The notes below the pieces were generated by a model. The model was given only the letters and a program-made list of their open reading frames with translations. It was not told the DNA's origin and searched no databases. Positions 53,914 through 62,895 of a DNA stretch of 64,000 bases are shown here, piece by piece. Position 1 is the stretch's first letter, and the number at the start of each line of letters is the position of its first letter. The stretch comes from UBA1930 sp943368475 (GTDB lineage: Bacteria; Bacteroidota; Bacteroidia; Chitinophagales; Chitinophagaceae), in contig CALRLF020000002.1 of assembly GCA_943368475.1 (NCBI GenBank), positions 77,944 through 141,943 on the forward strand. The letters are read 5' to 3'. The position numbers and the translations under genes are program-made.

Positions 53914-54633
53914 ATGCGAAAGAAGTTTACACTTTTTATGTTAACCTTATTAATAGGAAATTGGGCTATTGCTCAGCCATTCGAAAATGAAAATGAGCAT
54001 CCATTGTTTTTGCATGTAGTTACAGGATTATCTAGTTATTCAGGCGATTTGAAATTAGAGAAGTATTCATTTACTCAAAGCAAACCTTTGTTTGCAGTAG
54101 GTATTCAAAAATACCTGAGCAATCGTTTTAGTGTTCGATCTGAGTTGACGTACACCAATATTCAGGCAGATGATAAATTATCTGGAGAAAAATATCGCTT
54201 GAAACGACAACTAAATTTTACGAGTAGTGTTATCGATTTATCTGTACTGGCTCAATACGATTTAAGAGATTTAAGTGATAGTAGAATAATGGTACCTTAT
54301 TTATTTGCTGGCGGAAGTGTGTTTAAATACAATCCTTACACAACAGATACATTAGGCAATAAAGTAAGTATTGTAGCAGAAAACGAAGAGGGTACAACAT
54401 TTCAATTGCAACAATTTTCATTGATTGCTGGCTTTGGAATAAAAATTAAAATTAATGAGAACCTGCATTTTGGTGCTGAAACGCATTCTAAGTTCTTATT
54501 TACAGATTATATTGATGGTGTTAGTTTAAGAGGCAATCCAAAGCAAGTAGATAATATTTATTTTACAAGTGTTCGTTTGGCAATAAATCTTGCAGCATTT
54601 AGAAGAAATACAATTTATTATTATCGTAATTAA
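53914..54633 (+). CDS. Outer-membrane beta-barrel protein (DUF6089-like)
   Basis: A 239-residue protein with signal peptide (FTLFMLTLLIGNWAIA). The mature part recalls the DUF6089 outer-membrane family: LHVVTGLSSYSGDLKLE at the start, GIQKYLSNRFSVRSELTY, MVPYLFAGGSVFKYNPY and ATKF-like strands at the end. Family membership is moderately certain. A copy of its C-terminal end lies 120 bases downstream. Confidence 0.8.
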   Translation: MRKKFTLFMLTLLIGNWAIAQPFENENEHPLFLHVVTGLSSYSGDLKLEKYSFTQSKPLFAVGIQKYLSNRFSVRSELTYTNIQADDKLSGEKYRLKRQLNFTSSVIDLSVLAQYDLRDLSDSRIMVPYLFAGGSVFKYNPYTTDTLGNKVSIVAENEEGTTFQLQQFSLIAGFGIKIKINENLHFGAETHSKFLFTDYIDGVSLRGNPKQVDNIYFTSVRLAINLAAFRRNTIYYYRN

Positions 54634-54687
54634 AAAATATTTACCCCCCCCCACACACAAATCCAATATTATTATTAAAGCCGTTAA

Positions 54688-54753
54688 AGTCCAGTATCTC
54701 TTTTAAATTTTGTTGCATTTAGAAGAAATACCAATAGAGATTACTGCAACTAA
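54688..54753 (+). pseudogene. Remnant C-terminal tail of a duplicated outer-membrane gene
   Basis: The 17 bases GCATTTAGAAGAAATAC near the end of the preceding gene (54595-54611) recur exactly 120 bases later (54715-54731). In the second place the frame reads SLLNFVAFRRNTNRDYCN and stops, against RLAINLAAFRRNTIYYYRN in the intact gene, and both end 13 codons from the shared GCA. Bases after both stops also align (CACACAAAT with CACACCAAT). The rest of the second gene is missing. Confidence 0.7.
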
Positions 54754-54820
54754 AGATATAGCACACCAATCTCAATATTCTTTTTAAAGCCAATAAAATC
54801 TGGTGTCAATTTCAATAATA

Positions 54821-54859
54821 AATTACCTGAAATACAATTATGTTGTATTTTAGGTAATT
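54821..54859. terminator. Terminator between convergent genes
   Basis: A 17-bp stem with one G-T pair, 54821-54837 with 54843-54859, loop TTATG; core AATACAA. It lies 4 bases after the PfkB kinase stop on the minus strand and after the outer-membrane gene on the plus strand. Confidence 0.8.
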
Positions 54860-54863
54860 TTAT

Positions 54864-55766
54864 TTATCGTTTTGCTGTAACTATTAACTCTTCAATTTCA
54901 TTGAATGTAATATTGGGATTGGCCCCTTTTTTTGAAGCCACCAATGAGCCTGTTGCACAGGCAAATGGAAGTATTTCGGCAGGTTCTTTTTGTGATAAAA
55001 GTTGTGTAATCAATGCAGCTAAAAAACTATCGCCAGCACCCACAGTATCGGCTACTACAACTTTAAAACCTGGATGTGTATAGCATTGATTATTGCTATA
55101 CAATACTGCTCCATCTTTACCTTTTGTAACACATATTGTAGGTGTATTTGTAAGTGCTGCAATATGTAGAATTTGCTCTTCAGTTGTTTTGGCTGATGTA
55201 TTTAATGCAGCAGTAATGAAATTTAACTCCTCATCATTTAATTTTATCAAATTAGCTTTTTGCATTAATTCTACAAGTAATTCTATGTTGTAAAAAGGTG
55301 AACGCAAGTTTACGTCGAACACTTTAAATTTTGCAACCTCTAAAAGTTGGAGTAAGGTTTTTTTTGAGACTTCATTTCTGCAAACCAGAGATCCAAACAC
55401 AAATACATCAGTTGCTGCAACTGCATGTTGTAAGTGTTCATTCCATTCAATTGCATCCCATGCCGATGGTTGTACAATGGTATAGCTTGCAGTTCCTGCA
55501 GTATCTAAATGAACTTGCACTTCGCCTGTGGGTAAATGATTATCCACTTGCACAAATGAAGTGTTTACTTGATTTGTGTTGATAATTTGTAACAAATCTT
55601 TACCCAATACATCATTGCCAATTTTTGAAATGATGGCTGCATTTATACCCAACGATTGCAAACGCATGGCAACATTCATTGGAGCACCACCTGCAACTTT
55701 TTCTGTTGGAAAAATATCCCACAAAACTTCTCCAAAGCAAATGGCTGTTGGGGTAGGGGATTTCAT
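54864..55766 (-). CDS. PfkB-family carbohydrate kinase (fructokinase-like)
   Basis: A 300-residue ribokinase-fold kinase. The N-terminal GEVLWDIFPTEKVAGGAPMN is typical of bacterial fructokinases (GGAPxN), and the C-terminal ATP-binding motif DTVGAGDSFLAAL carries the catalytic aspartate. It should phosphorylate fructose or a related sugar. The start shares its first base with the stop of the upstream methyltransferase gene (TAATG), so the two are co-translated. Confidence 0.88.
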   Translation of the reverse strand: MKSPTPTAICFGEVLWDIFPTEKVAGGAPMNVAMRLQSLGINAAIISKIGNDVLGKDLLQIINTNQVNTSFVQVDNHLPTGEVQVHLDTAGTASYTIVQPSAWDAIEWNEHLQHAVAATDVFVFGSLVCRNEVSKKTLLQLLEVAKFKVFDVNLRSPFYNIELLVELMQKANLIKLNDEELNFITAALNTSAKTTEEQILHIAALTNTPTICVTKGKDGAVLYSNNQCYTHPGFKVVVADTVGAGDSFLAALITQLLSQKEPAEILPFACATGSLVASKKGANPNITFNEIEELIVTAKR

Positions 55767-56422
55767 TATTGTTTAATTTTTTCTTGTTGTGCAATAAGTA
55801 TGGTATGTATTTCAGTATTGTTTGGCGTAGTTGCATAGTTGGTGTGCAATACATGTAGTTCTCTAAAACCATGTTCGAGTAATAACTGTTGCAGGCTGGC
55901 TAAACTGTGGTAATAAAAATATGCAGCATAGCCTGTGCTGCCAGTTTTGAAACCCGATTGTGCATAATCACCTTCAACAAAGCTGATGTAAATAATACCA
56001 TTCTTATTTAGTAATTTTTTACTGTCTTGTATAAATTTATTGCAATCTGTATCCGACAAATATGGCAAACAAAATCCTGCTACAATTGCATCAAATTTTT
56101 TGTTGAGTGAAAGTATTTCACGGGCATCGAGTAGTTGAAAGTTTGCAGTTGGATTGTTTTTTTGTGCAAGAGCAATCATATTTGCTGAAATATCTGTACC
56201 TAGAATTTCAAACTCAGGTTGTTTGCTTAATAAGTATTTTGTTATGTTTCCTGGTCCACAACCCAATTCAAGAACAGCTGCTTTGGGGTTGGTTATAGCA
56301 GCACATAAACAATCGTAGCTCTCATTATAATTGGTTAGGTGCATAAATTTCTCTTCATACAATTGAGCAAGCTTATTCCAAGTTTCAAAAGTAATTTGAT
56401 ATTTATCTGCTATTGGTTCCAT
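55766..56422 (-). CDS. Class I SAM-dependent methyltransferase
   Basis: A 218-residue protein. Motif I is VLELGCGPGNITKYLL (~45-60), motif II ILGTDISANMIALAQ and the post-motif LDAREILSLNKKFDAIVAGF follow the Rossmann order. It should methylate an unidentified small molecule or protein. The coupling with the kinase gene by a shared base is the only functional link visible. Confidence 0.85.
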   Translation of the reverse strand: MEPIADKYQITFETWNKLAQLYEEKFMHLTNYNESYDCLCAAITNPKAAVLELGCGPGNITKYLLSKQPEFEILGTDISANMIALAQKNNPTANFQLLDAREILSLNKKFDAIVAGFCLPYLSDTDCNKFIQDSKKLLNKNGIIYISFVEGDYAQSGFKTGSTGYAAYFYYHSLASLQQLLLEHGFRELHVLHTNYATTPNNTEIHTILIAQQEKIKQ

Positions 56423-56494
56423 TACACTTTTTATTCTATTTTTAAATTTATTTACAGCAATTTAAACAATGCTACTTCTATAGCTACAATTTTT

Positions 56495-57106
56495 TTACTG
56501 CACATCCATTGTTCTGAAAGTTAAATTAACTCTTGCTTTCGAAATTAGTTTTGTTGGTGGCAGCCTGTGTAGCCAATGTGTTTGAGTAGTGTCTTTCATC
56601 ACTAAAAGGCTACCATGTTCTAATACCAATTCAACCTTATCTTTTGTTTGCTTATGTTTAAAGGCAAATTTTCTTTCGGCTCCAAAACTTAATGAACCAA
56701 TTGCTCCATTCTTTTTTAAACTGGTTTCACCATCGCTATGCCAAGCCATGCCTTCTTCTCCTGTATGGTATAAATTGAGTAAACACGAATTAAATGTTTC
56801 ACCAGTTGTTTGTTCGGTTAATGTTTTTAATGCAATTAATTCTTTAGTCCATGGTAAGGCTTGCTTTGTTGTATTTGAATAGGTATAGGTAAAAGGTTGT
56901 TCTCCATACCAAGCTACTTTTCTTTTGGTAATTATTTTTTTACCAAAAATGATTGCTTCATCATTTTGCCATTCTATGGCGTTTAACAGAACCGTTAAAT
57001 AATGATTGGCTGTTGCCTCACTTAATAATTTTCCATAGTAGTTAACCACGCCATCTTTTGGCAAAAGATTTTTTGATGGCTCTATGATTTCTTCAAATAA
57101 TTTCAT
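56495..57106 (-). CDS. AlkB-like 2-oxoglutarate/Fe(II)-dependent dioxygenase
   Basis: A 203-residue protein with the iron ligands H123-x-D125 (MAWHSDGE) and H180 (HWLHRLPPT), and the 2-oxoglutarate-binding arginines in ARVNLTFRTM (R192 and R198). The nucleotide-recognition part GAIGSLSFGAERKF is present. It should reverse alkylation on DNA or RNA by oxidative demethylation. Length and motif order match bacterial AlkB homologues of the ALKBH2/3-like type. Confidence 0.9.
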   Translation of the reverse strand: MKLFEEIIEPSKNLLPKDGVVNYYGKLLSEATANHYLTVLLNAIEWQNDEAIIFGKKIITKRKVAWYGEQPFTYTYSNTTKQALPWTKELIALKTLTEQTTGETFNSCLLNLYHTGEEGMAWHSDGETSLKKNGAIGSLSFGAERKFAFKHKQTKDKVELVLEHGSLLVMKDTTQTHWLHRLPPTKLISKARVNLTFRTMDVQ

Positions 57107-57159
57107 GTTTTTTTAATCTTTCGTAACCTGTATTTGTCTATGCTTTTACAATAAATATT

Positions 57160-57549
57160 TTATTTCAATCTTTCTAATAAACCTTTTCGTTTAACTATGT
57201 TTTTATAATCCCATTGAATTGACTTGCATTTTTTTAGCCAACGTGCTAAATCTTTGGTGTTTATTTCTTCTACTGACGTATAGCGTATTTCAGCAGCTTT
57301 AAAACTTCCTTCGTTTTGTAAATTGGGCTCATCGAACGATTGTCCACTCCAAAATAGTAATCGAACACAGGTTTTTAATTTGCTGTATCCTGCAACAGGA
57401 TTGCCATCTAAAAACCAAACAGGATGTGCGTGCCAAATTTTGTTTTCGGCTTTAGGTAAGTATTTGTTTATTTCTTGAGCTAGTAAATTGCAAATGGCTT
57501 TGTCTTCGTTTAGCTGAGCATCGTTGTATGCTTGAGTGTATTTATTCAT
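57160..57549 (-). CDS. DUF1801 domain protein (YdhG-like)
   Basis: A 129-residue protein with the DUF1801 core: AENKIWHAHPVWFLDGNPVAGYSKLKTCVRLLFWSG spans the conserved centre (in parts), followed by SFKAAEIRYTSVEEI. Cytoplasmic, with no membrane segments. Function is unknown. It lies on the minus strand after the remnant at 57622-57768. Confidence 0.85.
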   Translation of the reverse strand: MNKYTQAYNDAQLNEDKAICNLLAQEINKYLPKAENKIWHAHPVWFLDGNPVAGYSKLKTCVRLLFWSGQSFDEPNLQNEGSFKAAEIRYTSVEEINTKDLARWLKKCKSIQWDYKNIVKRKGLLERLK

Positions 57550-57621
57550 ATTGACGAGTATCTTTTTGTATAGTTTGTTTAGCTGCGTTTCAATTCGTAA
57601 GACTGCAATGCTATACCAAAA

Positions 57622-57768
57622 TCAAATTGTATTAACAGGTTCTGTTAATGTTTTCACGTAATGTATAATATCTTCACTCCATGAAAAATTCAGCAAATCC
57701 ATTTCGCCATTTGGTCCTGCAATAAATCCATCGATGGTTGTTTGAACTTGAAGTTTTAATTTTCTCAT
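57622..57768 (-). pseudogene. Truncated RibD-C/dihydrofolate-reductase-like N-terminus
   Basis: The ATG at 57768 opens a 48-codon frame starting MRKLKLQVQTTIDGFIAGPN and ending TEPVNTI before TGA at 57622. This is the N-terminal third of the YyaP/YwjB-type dihydrofolate reductase (RibD C-terminal) family, whose members continue with a glycine/arginine loop (LLGR-like) and another ~130 residues. Here the frame stops right after the strand preceding that loop, and no continuation is found in any frame before the DUF1801 gene. I read it as a deletion-derived remnant. Confidence 0.78.
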
Positions 57769-57865
57769 ATTGAAATATTTTTTGTTGGCGGATGATGATT
57801 AGGTTAAAGTAACAAAACTTTATTATTGAAAAACATATTTTAAACCTTGTATAAAAGTCAATCCC

Positions 57866-58840
57866 TCAATGCTTAATTCCTCTTTTTTTAATCATTCCAC
57901 CTTTAGTGTCTTTAACAGTATTCATTACAACAAATGCATCGGGAGCAATTTTTTGAATTTCGGTATTCAATTTATTCAACTCTAAACGGGTAACAACGGT
58001 ATAAATGATTTCTACATCTTTTGTTTCTCCTTTTTTACCATAACCTCTTTTACCTGAATAAACAGTAACACCTCTGCCTAATTGATGAATAATCATTTGT
58101 CGTATTTCTTCACTCTTGGTAGATACTATAGTAACACCAGTATATTCATCGATACCTTCAATAATAAAATCGAGTGTTTTAGAAGCTGCCAAATAGGTTA
58201 TCATCGAATACAAGGCAATTTCCATGGATAATAAATAGGCAGCAGCCGAAAAAATAACTACATTAATCAGAATAATAATATCGCCAATGGTGGTTCCAAA
58301 TTTTCTACTTAAAAAAATTGCTAACACCTCAGTTCCGTCAATTACAGCTCCACCTCTTACAGCCAAACCAATACCTGCACCTAAAAAGAAGCCTCCAAAA
58401 ACTGCAACCAATAAATTATCGTTGGTAACATTGGGAAAATTAACAGTTGCTACAACCAATGCTAGTCCACTAATAGCCAATGCTGTTTTAATGGCAAACT
58501 GTTTGTTCACTACTTTATAGCCCAATAAAATAAAAGGAATGTTTACAACGATTAATAAAATGTACAACGGTGTTTTGGTTAATGCTGAAATAAGTAATGA
58601 AATACCTGTAGCACCACCATCTATAAAGTGATTGGTTAATAAAAAACCTTTAAAGCCAAATGCTGCTGAAAAAATGCCTAGTGTTATTAAGATTACATCT
58701 TTAATGTTACGTACAACGGTAATTTTTAATTCTCTAAATGCTTTGGCAAGCACATAATCCGATGGTTTTTTAGCAGGCTTTTTACCTGTTTTTTGTTTTA
58801 AAGCTGATTGAATAACTATGTTGGTCCAAAATGGATTCAT
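57866..58840 (-). CDS. YitT family membrane protein
   Basis: About 324 residues from the ATG at 58840; a TTG two codons upstream is the alternative. Five or six hydrophobic segments (FLLTNHFIDGGATGISLLIS and following) form the YitT membrane part, and the C-terminal cytoplasmic domain (DUF2179: GVTVYSGKRGYGKKGETKDV) completes the family architecture. Function is not established. AAATTTTG, a near -7 match, lies 3 nt before the ATG. Confidence 0.87.
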   Translation of the reverse strand: MNPFWTNIVIQSALKQKTGKKPAKKPSDYVLAKAFRELKITVVRNIKDVILITLGIFSAAFGFKGFLLTNHFIDGGATGISLLISALTKTPLYILLIVVNIPFILLGYKVVNKQFAIKTALAISGLALVVATVNFPNVTNDNLLVAVFGGFFLGAGIGLAVRGGAVIDGTEVLAIFLSRKFGTTIGDIIILINVVIFSAAAYLLSMEIALYSMITYLAASKTLDFIIEGIDEYTGVTIVSTKSEEIRQMIIHQLGRGVTVYSGKRGYGKKGETKDVEIIYTVVTRLELNKLNTEIQKIAPDAFVVMNTVKDTKGGMIKKRGIKH

Positions 58841-58956
58841 AAGCAAAATTTGTGTTTAAAATATGCTTACCAAAAGCAAAAATGTTGCCACAATGCTTTT
58901 TGAGAGATGTTGTTGAAGTTAAACGAATTTGCTTAAAGGTGCAAACATTCATGCAC

Positions 58957-58989
58957 AAAAAAGGATTGCAATTTTTGCAATCCTTTTTT
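58957..58989 (-). terminator. Strong rho-independent terminator of lpd
   Basis: A perfect 15-bp stem, 58957-58971 with 58975-58989, with a 3-nt loop; core GGATTGCAA. The A/T run at the base serves the minus-strand lpd gene. Confidence 0.9.
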
Positions 58990-59018
58990 TAATAGTAACC
59001 GAATAAACAGCAACTAAA

Positions 59019-60425
59019 TTAAATATCTATTGCTTCGCCATAAGCTGCAGCAACTGCTTCTTTTAAACCTTCACTCATTGTAGGGTGAGGGTGAACAGCA
59101 TTTAAAATTTCATGAGCGGTAGTTTCTAATTTTCTAGCAACAACAGCTTCTGCAATCATTTCAGTAACATTGTTACCAATCATGTGGCAGCCTAAAAACT
59201 CACCATATTTAGCATCGAAAATTACTTTTACAAAACCTTCTGTTGCACCAGCAGCACTTGCTTTACCACTTGCTACAAAAGGAAACTTACCTACTTTAAT
59301 TTCATAACCAGCTTCTTTAGCAGCTTTTTCTGTATAACCTACACTACTAATTTCTGGTGTGCAGTAAGTACAACCTGGAATATTGTTGTAGTCCATTGCT
59401 TCTGGTAAATGATGGTGTTTCTTTTCCATATAAGCCATGTGCTCAGCAGCGTTGATGCCTTCTTTAGCAGCAACGTGAGCCAATGCTTGTCCTGGAGAAC
59501 AATCCCCAATTGCATATACCCCAGCCATTGATGTTTGCTGATATTTATCTACAATAATTCTGCCTTTATCGGCTTTAATTCCATTTTCTTCTAAACCAAT
59601 ATTTTCAATATTCGATACAACGCCAACAGCACTTAATACTACATCAGCTTCTAAAGTAATAGTTGTGCCATCTTGTTTTTTAACCAATGCTTTTACACCA
59701 GCACCAGTAGTGTCTAAACTTTCAACAGAAGCATTGGTCATTATTTCAATGCCTTGTTTTTTGTATTGTTTTTCTAATTCTTTAGAAATGTCTTCATCTT
59801 CAACAGGTACAATTCTAGGCATAAATTCAACAATGGTCACTTTTGTACCCATGCTGTTGTACACATAAGCAAACTCAACACCTATTGCACCACTACCCAC
59901 AATAATCATGCTTTTAGGCTGTGTAGGTAAAACCATTGCTTCACGGTAACCCACTACTTTAACGCCATCTTGCTTTAGGTTTGGCAATTCACGGCTTCTT
60001 CCACCTGTTGCAATCACAATGTATTTGGTTTCTACAATTTGTTTGGTTCCATCAGCAGCAGTCACCTCTACTTGTCCTTTTGCTTTTACTTTACCATAGC
60101 CTATGATTACATCAATCTTGTTCTTCTTCATTAAGAATTGAACACCTTTGCTCATTTTATCGGCTACACCACGACTTCTTTTAATAACTGCACCAAAATC
60201 ATGTGTTCCAGTTGCATTAATTCCATAATCGGCACTATGCTTTAAATATTCATACACTTGAGCACTTTTCAATAATGCTTTAGTTGGAATACAACCCCAG
60301 TTTAAACATACACCGCCTAAACTTTCTTTTTCAATAACAGCTACTTTAAATCCTAATTGAGAAGCTCTGATAGCAGCAGGATATCCACCTGGTCCACTAC
60401 CAATTACAACTACATCGTATGCCAT
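59019..60425 (-). CDS. lpd: Dihydrolipoyl dehydrogenase (E3)
   Basis: A 468-residue flavoprotein. The FAD-binding GSGPGGYPAAI lies at the N-terminus, and the redox disulphide is C40 and C45 (GGVCLNWGCIPTK). The NAD-binding site reads IIVGSGAIGVEFAYV, and the C-terminal catalytic pair is H447 and E452 (HPHPTMSEG). It reoxidises lipoyl groups of pyruvate, 2-oxoglutarate or branched-chain dehydrogenase complexes with NAD+. It may serve the fused E1 at 23151-25544. Confidence 0.95.
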   Translation of the reverse strand: MAYDVVVIGSGPGGYPAAIRASQLGFKVAVIEKESLGGVCLNWGCIPTKALLKSAQVYEYLKHSADYGINATGTHDFGAVIKRSRGVADKMSKGVQFLMKKNKIDVIIGYGKVKAKGQVEVTAADGTKQIVETKYIVIATGGRSRELPNLKQDGVKVVGYREAMVLPTQPKSMIIVGSGAIGVEFAYVYNSMGTKVTIVEFMPRIVPVEDEDISKELEKQYKKQGIEIMTNASVESLDTTGAGVKALVKKQDGTTITLEADVVLSAVGVVSNIENIGLEENGIKADKGRIIVDKYQQTSMAGVYAIGDCSPGQALAHVAAKEGINAAEHMAYMEKKHHHLPEAMDYNNIPGCTYCTPEISSVGYTEKAAKEAGYEIKVGKFPFVASGKASAAGATEGFVKVIFDAKYGEFLGCHMIGNNVTEMIAEAVVARKLETTAHEILNAVHPHPTMSEGLKEAVAAAYGEAIDI

Positions 60426-60505
60426 AGTATTTTATTATTTTAAGTTGGCTGCGAAAATACTTGCTAAAGCTGATATGGAAAAACTTGTTTTGTTTGAGAA
60501 ATAGC

Positions 60506-60710
60506 AGGTAGAAGGCAGATGGCGTAAGGTATAACGCGGAAGGGAAATGATTGAAATAGATAGTATTAGATAAGATTTAAAAACTGAAGTGTACATAATC
60601 TCATATACACTTATTTGCTTATGATCTATAACTTACAACTTATTATTTCCCACACAATCACTGATATATTTACCCTTTTACCTTCTGCCTTACTCCACTT
60701 ACCTTTGTCT
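60506..60710. repeat. Split inverted array with a 7-nt period
   Basis: Six 7-nt units at 60506-60547 (consensus AGGTAGA) and six of complementary sense at 60669-60710 (consensus TTTTACC), 121 bases apart. The second arm ends 3 bases before the GT4 start codon. The pattern is the same as between parB and parA. Confidence 0.78.
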
Positions 60711-60713
60711 ACT

Positions 60714-61859
60714 ATGAATATTGGTTTCGAGGCAAAAAGAGCTTTTACCAACGGTACAGGTTTGGGGCATTACAGCCGAACTTTAATTAGTTCATTGGCT
60801 GGTTATTTTCCTGAGCATGACTATTACCTTTTTACACCTAAGCAAACCAGTTTATTTGATGAAGTAAAACAGCATCAAAACGTACATATAATTGAGCCTT
60901 CAGCTTTTCCTTCAACTGTTTTAAAATCTGCTTGGAGAAGCAGTTGGGTTAAAAGAGATTTGAAAAAGCTTGAAATAGATATTTTTCATGGTTTGAGCCA
61001 CGAAATTCCTGTAGGTATTCAAAGTACAGGTATAAAATCGGTTGTAACTATACATGATTTAATTTTTGAAAGAAATCCTGAACAATACAATCCAATCGAT
61101 GTAAAAATTTATCGCAAGAAGTTTAAATATGCTTGTGCAAATGCTGATAGAGTAATAGCCATCAGCCAACAAACAAAAGATGATATTATTCAATTTTATG
61201 GAACAACAGCAAGTAAAATTGATATTTGTTACCAAAGCTGTAATCCATCTTTTGGTATAACTGTTACTGAAGCTGAAAAGCAGCGGGTAAAAGCCTTTTA
61301 TCAATTACCAGATAAATATTTTTTGTATGTAGGTTCACTTGTTGAACGTAAAAATTTGTTGAATATTTGTAAGGCTCTCCAGTTGTTGAAAGGTAAGCTA
61401 AATATTCCTTTAGTGTTAATTGGCAGTGGTGGAAAATACAAAGAACAAGTACAAGAATACTTAATAACACATAAGTTAAATAATCAAGTAATTTTCTTAT
61501 CAGATAAATTTCAAAATCCCGATTTTAAATCCGCCAAAGATTTTCCTGCTATTTATCAGCAGGCTTTGGCTATGATTTATCCATCTACTTTCGAAGGTTT
61601 TGGAATTCCAGTTTTAGAAGCTTTGTGGAGCAACACACCTGTAATAACCAGCAATGTTTCTTGTATGCCTGAAACAGGAGGGGATGCTGCCTTTTATGTA
61701 AATCCATTAGAGCCACAAGAAATAGCCAATGCAATGGTTGAAATTGCAGAAAATGAATCATTACGAAAAGAAATGATTGCAAAAGGTAGGCACCATGCCC
61801 AATTATTTACGCAGCAAAAATGTGCTGCAGCTGTTATGAATGTGTACAATAAATTATAA
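60714..61859 (+). CDS. Glycosyltransferase family 4
   Basis: A 381-residue protein from the ATG at 60714 (MNIGFEAKRAFTNGTGLGHY). The upstream ATG at 60615 would translate the 7-nt array and is rejected. It shows FHGLSHEIPVG, VVTIHDLIF and, in the C-terminal half, FLYVGSLVERKNL and the EX7E motif EGFGIPVLEALWSNTPVI. It belongs to the mannosyltransferase-like GT4 group. It is away from the main polysaccharide locus and may act in a separate glycan. Confidence 0.87.
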   Translation: MNIGFEAKRAFTNGTGLGHYSRTLISSLAGYFPEHDYYLFTPKQTSLFDEVKQHQNVHIIEPSAFPSTVLKSAWRSSWVKRDLKKLEIDIFHGLSHEIPVGIQSTGIKSVVTIHDLIFERNPEQYNPIDVKIYRKKFKYACANADRVIAISQQTKDDIIQFYGTTASKIDICYQSCNPSFGITVTEAEKQRVKAFYQLPDKYFLYVGSLVERKNLLNICKALQLLKGKLNIPLVLIGSGGKYKEQVQEYLITHKLNNQVIFLSDKFQNPDFKSAKDFPAIYQQALAMIYPSTFEGFGIPVLEALWSNTPVITSNVSCMPETGGDAAFYVNPLEPQEIANAMVEIAENESLRKEMIAKGRHHAQLFTQQKCAAAVMNVYNKL

Positions 61860-61868
61860 CTGATTTAT

Positions 61869-62438
61869 ATGGTCGATTTTAAAGAGGATGTAGAAGTTTG
61901 CTTAAAAGTATTGCATAGTGGAGGCATAATCTTATATCCAACAGATACCGTTTGGGGATTGGGTTGCGATGCTACCAATGCATCGGCTGTACAAAAAATA
62001 TTCAACTTAAAACAACGTTCTGAAAGCAAAAGTTTTGTGGTTTTGGTAAGTGATGAACGTGAATTGATGCAATACGTAGCCACTCTCGATTTAGCTGTTT
62101 TCAATTTTTTAGACCAGCAAACCCAACCTACAACCGTTATTTATGAAAATGTAATTGGCTTGGCTGATAATGTTATTGCTGCTGATGGTTCGGTTGCTAT
62201 AAGAATTTGCAAGCAAGACTTTTGTAAAAACTTAATTAAACGATTTAGAAAACCTATTATTAGTACTTCTGCCAATATCAGTAATCAATCAACTCCTTCA
62301 GTATTTAATGATATTGTTCCTGAAATTAAAAATCAGGTAGATTATATGGTTAATTATGGACAGGATAATAAAACATCTGCACAGCCATCAATTATAGTAA
62401 AGTGGATTGATAATGAAGCAGTTGTTGTACGACCATAA
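61869..62438 (+). CDS. Sua5/YciO/YrdC-family threonylcarbamoyl-AMP synthase
   Basis: A 189-residue protein with GGIILYPTDTVWGLGCDATN (the nucleotide/threonine-binding strand) at the N-terminus, KQRSESKSFVVLV, and STSANISNQSTPS near the C-terminus. It should make L-threonylcarbamoyl-AMP for t6A in tRNA, or be a YciO-like relative of the same fold. The protein is of TsaC/YrdC length and lacks the Sua5 extension. It lies 9 bases after the GT4 gene. Confidence 0.88.
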   Translation: MVDFKEDVEVCLKVLHSGGIILYPTDTVWGLGCDATNASAVQKIFNLKQRSESKSFVVLVSDERELMQYVATLDLAVFNFLDQQTQPTTVIYENVIGLADNVIAADGSVAIRICKQDFCKNLIKRFRKPIISTSANISNQSTPSVFNDIVPEIKNQVDYMVNYGQDNKTSAQPSIIVKWIDNEAVVVRP

Positions 62439-62597
62439 TCATTGTGCATAAACCTGTGCCAAACCTGTGTAAAATTCCTTTTTTTTGTTAACTTTCTCAT
62501 TCACAACTGTTTAAGTACTTATTCTTAATGCAATTATAGTATTGATGCAATAAAAGTTTGTATTCTTCGTCTCTAGTTACGAACTTAAAGTTCTGTT

Positions 62598-62795
62598 ATG
62601 ACAAAAGTGATTCTTGATATTCCTTCTGATAAAATTCACCCTTTTTTACAGGCAATTGTAAAACTGGGCATTAAGGATAATGTCATTCAATCAAAGGTCA
62701 ATCATCATGCTTCTCGAAAAATATTTCCAATTCATTTATCTAAGTTTTTATTATTCGATTGGGAGTTTTTTAGCAATGAATTAGAGTTTGAATAA
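62598..62795 (+). CDS. Small protein of tandem family, copy 1
   Basis: A 65-residue protein beginning MTKVILDIPSDKIHPFLQAI and ending DWEFFSNELEFE. It is homologous to the next gene: both have an I-P-x-(D/E)-K-x-x-x-F-L start, a middle Ile/Asn-rich stretch, and a closing D-W-(E/D)-F. The pairing shows that both are translated. It is not a family I recognise. No membrane segment. Confidence 0.65.
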   Translation: MTKVILDIPSDKIHPFLQAIVKLGIKDNVIQSKVNHHASRKIFPIHLSKFLLFDWEFFSNELEFE

Positions 62796-62895
62796 ACTTC
62801 ACAGAACCTGTAACAAAATCTTAACGCATTTGCTTGTGTCTTTCTAAGAATGGCGTCATCTAATGGATAATTATTTCACCATTAAATTTCACAAC

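Noticed and set aside
60615..60713. Longer N-terminus for the GT4 gene
   Set aside because: These 33 codons translate the 7-nt array; the family starts at the ATG at 60714.
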